A stretch of 64,000 nt of DNA, from NCBI GenBank assembly GCA_000827265.1, contig KN834827.1, positions 48,525 through 112,524 of the forward strand, read 5' to 3'. The position numbers and the translations under genes are program-made. The notes under the pieces are model-generated. The model was not told the DNA's origin. It saw only the letters and a program-made list of their open reading frames with translations, and did no database searches. Source of the DNA: Collybiopsis luxurians FD-317 M1. Taxonomy: Eukaryota; Basidiomycota; Agaricomycetes; Agaricales; Omphalotaceae. Shown here piece after piece: positions 60,058 through 64,000 of the stretch (position 1 is its first letter; each line of letters begins with the position of its first letter).

Positions 60058-63000
60058 TCAGTCTGAAAACCCAGGTGTGGGAGTGTAGCACTTTGCCCAG
60101 TTGTCCCCAATACAGTCCCAATCGAACTGGACTGAAGTATGACCGCGGCGAGAGATTATGCACAGACAATTAGGTGTAACCACAGTGTAGGTTAAGGATG
60201 GGGGAAGCCACATCAAGCGTTGTTCAGAAGAGTGATATGGCTTAATCCATCCTTGATTATCAGCATTCCAACGTGCATATGAAGAATTCATTGGGGAAGA
60301 GGGGGAAATGAGAGGAAGGCCAAAGTCAGGTCGAGCATGAACTCCATCACCAGATTCATTCTGTGTTTCTGATAGGATGTTGGTTGCATGGTCCGAGGAA
60401 GGGGCAGCAGAAAGAGTGCGGTCAATATGGTCAGTCTCTCCCTTATGCTGTTGACCAGTAGCTGCATCCCATATGCGAATAGATTGATCCCGTGAACCTG
60501 ACACAACTTTGGATCCATCCGGTGAAAAGGCAACTGAACAAATCAATTGAGTGTGGCCATCCATTACCTTGAGCTGCTCTCCAGTTGCGGCATCCCATAT
60601 GCGGACTGTTTTATCAAATGATCCTGACACTATCTTGGATCCATCCATTGAAAAGGCAACTGCCTGCAACCAATGAGCATGCCCTTTTATCTGCTGGAGC
60701 TGCTCTCCAGTTGCTACATCCCAAACACAGACAGTTTTATCTGCTGATCCTGACACAACCTTTGCACCATCAAATGAGAAAGCCACAGAAAAAACATAGT
60801 CTGCATGGCCATCCATCTGCTTCAGTTGTTCTCCAGATATTGCATCCCATATGCAGACAGTTTCATCAAGTGATCCTGACACAATTTTTAGCCCATCTGA
60901 TGAAAAAGCCACTGAGTTGACCTCATCAGCATGTCCATTCAACTGCGTCAGCTCCACTCCAGTTACAATATCCCATATGCGGATACTTCTGTCAGCTGAG
61001 CCTGACACAATTTTGGATCCATTCAGTGAAAAGGCTACTGACCAAACCCTTTGGGAATGACCATGCATCTGTTTGAGCTGCCTGCCAGTTGCTGTATCCC
61101 ATATGCAGACAGTGTTATCATTTGATCCTGACACAACTCTGGATCCATCAGATGAAAAGGCAACTGAATTGACCTCATCTGTATGACCATTCATTTGCTT
61201 GAGCTTGTCTCCAGTCAATGCATCCCATATGCAGATTGTTTTATCTGCAGATCCTGATACAACTTTGGATCCATCAGATGAAAAGGCAACAGAATAAACA
61301 GAGTCAGTGTGGCCATCCACTGGCTGGGGTTGGTCTGTAATAATAGCATCCCATATTCGGATGGTTCCATCCTCTGATCCTGACATAATTTTAGACCCAT
61401 CTGGTGAAAAAACAGTTGACCGAACCCTTTGAGAGTGACCATCCATTTGTTTAAGCTGCCTGCCACTTGCTGTATCCCATATGCGGACTGTGTTATCATC
61501 TGATCCGGACACAACCAAGGATCCATCAGAGGAAAAGGCAACTGAATTGACCTCATTTGTATGACCATCCATTTGATTGAGCTTGTCTCCAGTTGCTGCA
61601 TCCCATATACAGACAGTGTGATCTGCTGATCCTGAAACCAGTCTTGAACCATCTAATGAGAATACAACTGACCAAACCCCACTGGAATGCTCATTGATTA
61701 GCTTGAGCTTTTCTCCAGTACCTGCATCCCATATACAAATGGTTTTGTCTGCAGATCCTGAGACTATATTGGCTCCCTCTGGTGAAAAAACCACCGAATA
61801 AACCTCACCAGTGTGGCCAACTATCTCAATGAGTGTGTTTCCAGTTACCACATCCCACATCTGAACAGTTTTATCTGCTGATCCTGACACAACTTTGCTA
61901 CCATCTGGTGAAAAAGCAACTGAGTAAACCTTGTCAGTGTGACCATTCATAATCATCTCCTGTTCTCCAGTTATTGCATTCCATAACCTGACAGTTCTGT
62001 CCTCTGCACCAGAGATAACTTTAGATCCATTTGATGAAAAAGCAACTGAGTGAACCCAACCAGTATGATCTTCCATCTGCAAGATTTGTTCACCAGTGAG
62101 TGCATCCCATATGCAGACAGTTCCATCAACTGAATCACCTGAGCCAGAAACAAATTTCAATCCATTTGGTGAGAATGCAACTGCATCTACTACACTGAAG
62201 CATTGCATTTGTAAAATCTCACCCCCGTGATTACTAACACCTGTACATAGAACCTTGAGCACATTTCTAAAGTTGTTTTTCCACTGTGTTGCACTTGGAG
62301 TGGTTGCAAACTCTGTTGCAAGGATTGAGAGGTATAAATGTGGAGTAGATAATGATGCTGTGGTCTGTGTAAATGCCTGCACTAATCTTTCAACTCCAAC
62401 CATATTTTCTTTCAATGCTGAATGTGTGTCAAACTTTAGCTCAGAGGCATCAGTTTGCATGGTTAATTATACAGTAAAATACTACATACCTTGGTTAGCC
62501 ATCTCCGTAAATCCAGAACTTGTTTAAAACAATCTTCCTTCTTCTGCATTAAATTCATCACTTCAATCCAAAACAATATCTTTTTTTTCATCAACATTGG
62601 CATTAATTCCAGAAAGGAATCATTGGCTTCTTGTTCAATAAGATGTGGAATCCAATATTGAAGTGCATACCCCAGCTCATTCCCGAACATATCTTTCACT
62701 TTAATCCGCAGATTTGGCACTTCCGAGTCCAATTTGTAAGATGTTTGAAGATCACACATATTGAAATGCAGTCTTTGCTGCATAATATGCATGCAGGTTT
62801 CAGCAAGTAGCTTGTTTTGTTCTCTTATTGAATCTTTGGGAAAGAAGTCAAGAAATGACTTGTGGTAGATATATATGCAATTATTTTGAGTAAAGGTCAT
62901 TGCATGCAATGCATTGACTACTTCCCTGACCCATTCTTCCTCGGGCTCCTCTCCAGGCTGTGTAATAAGTTTGGCCAACACAGATACAGATACTGGTTGC

Positions 63001-64000
63001 TTTACACACATAATTGTACTAACTACCATCTGAGCATCATCACCACCTTCATTGGCAAAAACCTCATCCAGAATTGGCTGGTAAAGAATTCCTATATGGG
63101 AACTCTGTGTGAGCATTAAATCTGGCTTGCTTAAAAGGCTTTTGAGCTGATCAAATTGCTTTTGACTTTTCATTTGAACCCTACTATCAGGATTTCCACA
63201 AATGTATCGAATAGCAGTAGCAGCATAAATGAATAGACCATCACATTGTTCAGCAAGCTGGTCCAATTCAGCTTTCCACTTTGGTACTAAATGTTCCAGC
63301 TTAGTATAAATAAACTTGGTAATATCCTGCAATGCTACTTCTTTTTCCACATCATGAAGATGACAGATAGTCTTGGAAGAAAGTTGCTCATTGCATACAT
63401 TTGCAATGTTCTGGTCGGGTCGGCTAGTGACCAAAATTTTTAGTCCATGGATACCATCCACTCCTTCCAGGAGTTGTTTCAAAATATTATAACCTCCATT
63501 ATTCTCTAATTCATCAAGTGCATCAAGAACAATAAGCCACTTTAATCCCTGACTTTCAGCAATCTTTTTCCATGGCCCAAGCAGAAGGCTAGTCACATGA
63601 GATTCTGGCTTTTTTACAGCCTTTGGTTCCACAACAACAAGTTCATCTTGCAGTGCTGTACAGCTACTACTTAATTCATATGCCACAGTAGGAATCACAT
63701 TCCTTTGATCCCTCAAGTCTGGTAGCTGCCGAGAGCAAAAAAATGAGGCACCTAGTTGGTAGTCCCCACCCTTTTTACTATACTCTTCACAGATTATTTT
63801 TGCAATGGTGGATTTTCCTGTTCCAGCCATGCCACTGATCCAGAAAATTGGTGGACAGGATGGAGAATTATCAGCCACCCAGGTATGAAGCTGTCCCAGT
63901 ATGCCAGTGCGAGTGTCAGCAGTACAACATTCTCTGTTAGTAGAAAAATATCAGCATTTTGAACTTTTGGCCACTCTTGCAGCTAAGTTATTGCATTTAA
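60058..64000 (-). CDS. NLR6: class-B NACHT-WD40 receptor, 5' end outside the window, one 1-nt frameshift
   Basis: Exon 10 (62433-60058) encodes 14 WD40 repeats and the tail ending 'TPGFSD'. Exon 9 runs from an acceptor at about 63982 to 62490, separated by a 56-nt intron. Exon 9 is 1 nt short: in the stretch equivalent to NLR4 GAAAAATAATC one A is missing (near 63949), upstream of Walker A. After it the frame is open for over 470 codons with Walker A GMAGTGKST and Walker B IVLDALDEL. Blade 1 carries a three-residue insertion ('SGSGDSVDGTVCIW') not seen in its paralogues. The N-terminal exons lie beyond the right edge. The frameshift may be an assembly error; if real, it would uncouple the N-terminal region from NACHT. 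Confidence 0.85.

Overview
This window is nuclear DNA of a filamentous fungus, most likely a basidiomycete of the class Agaricomycetes. The evidence is short introns of about 50-60 nt with GTATGT/GTGAGT-type donors, a family of NACHT-WD40 proteins (fungal NOD-like receptors, NLRs) with the C-terminal tail typical of that group, and the remains of an Agaricomycete-type kinase-like gene. I cannot name the genus. There are no rRNA genes, CRISPR arrays or bacterial operons. One run of Ns (20160-20466) interrupts the assembly.

Layout. Six NLR loci all lie on the minus strand: NLR1 (1-1998, broken, runs off the left edge), NLR2 (14284-19546, one 1-nt frameshift), NLR3 (23791-29012, intact), NLR4 (36683-42463, heavily broken), NLR5 (46995-52216, intact) and NLR6 (60058-64000, one 1-nt frameshift, runs off the right edge). 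A WD40 fragment (42464-43557) lies between NLR4 and NLR5. By their N-terminal and NACHT sequences the loci form two classes that alternate: A (NLR1, 3, 5) and B (NLR2, 4, 6). Equivalent points recur about every 22-23 kb, or about 26.6 kb where extra insertions have landed. The array is therefore best read as a tandemly amplified two-gene A-B unit. Each complete NLR has ten exons: a basic leader, three small phase-1 exons, a helical N-terminal region, a NACHT exon with Walker A and B, and one large exon encoding 14 WD40 repeats (two predicted seven-bladed propellers) plus a tail of about 110 residues.

Spacers. The sequence between receptors is itself duplicated. It holds a decayed, multi-intron gene family of unknown function (here 'family Z', four copies), a repeated block ('Y') with a small two-exon open reading frame that is open in two copies, and a conserved promoter-proximal block of about 190 bp upstream of receptor starts from both classes. 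Mobile DNA has invaded repeatedly: a 728-bp solo LTR, a roughly 3-kb unidentified insertion, a 903-bp terminal-inverted-repeat element inside the WD40 exon of NLR4, and a 663-bp structured insertion carrying a tRNA-like (SINE-like) segment. At the left is a kinase-like pseudogene whose 3' part is duplicated head-to-head as a 774-bp palindrome.

How the parts work together. In characterised fungi, NACHT-WD40 receptors sense non-self through variable WD40 surfaces and act in incompatibility or immunity. In this window variation between paralogues is concentrated at the same few positions of each blade, and a tract in NLR4 is nearly identical to NLR3 of the other class. This suggests ongoing gene conversion and diversification. 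The window looks like an actively amplifying and decaying receptor cluster with two intact members. Function and ligands cannot be read from the sequence.
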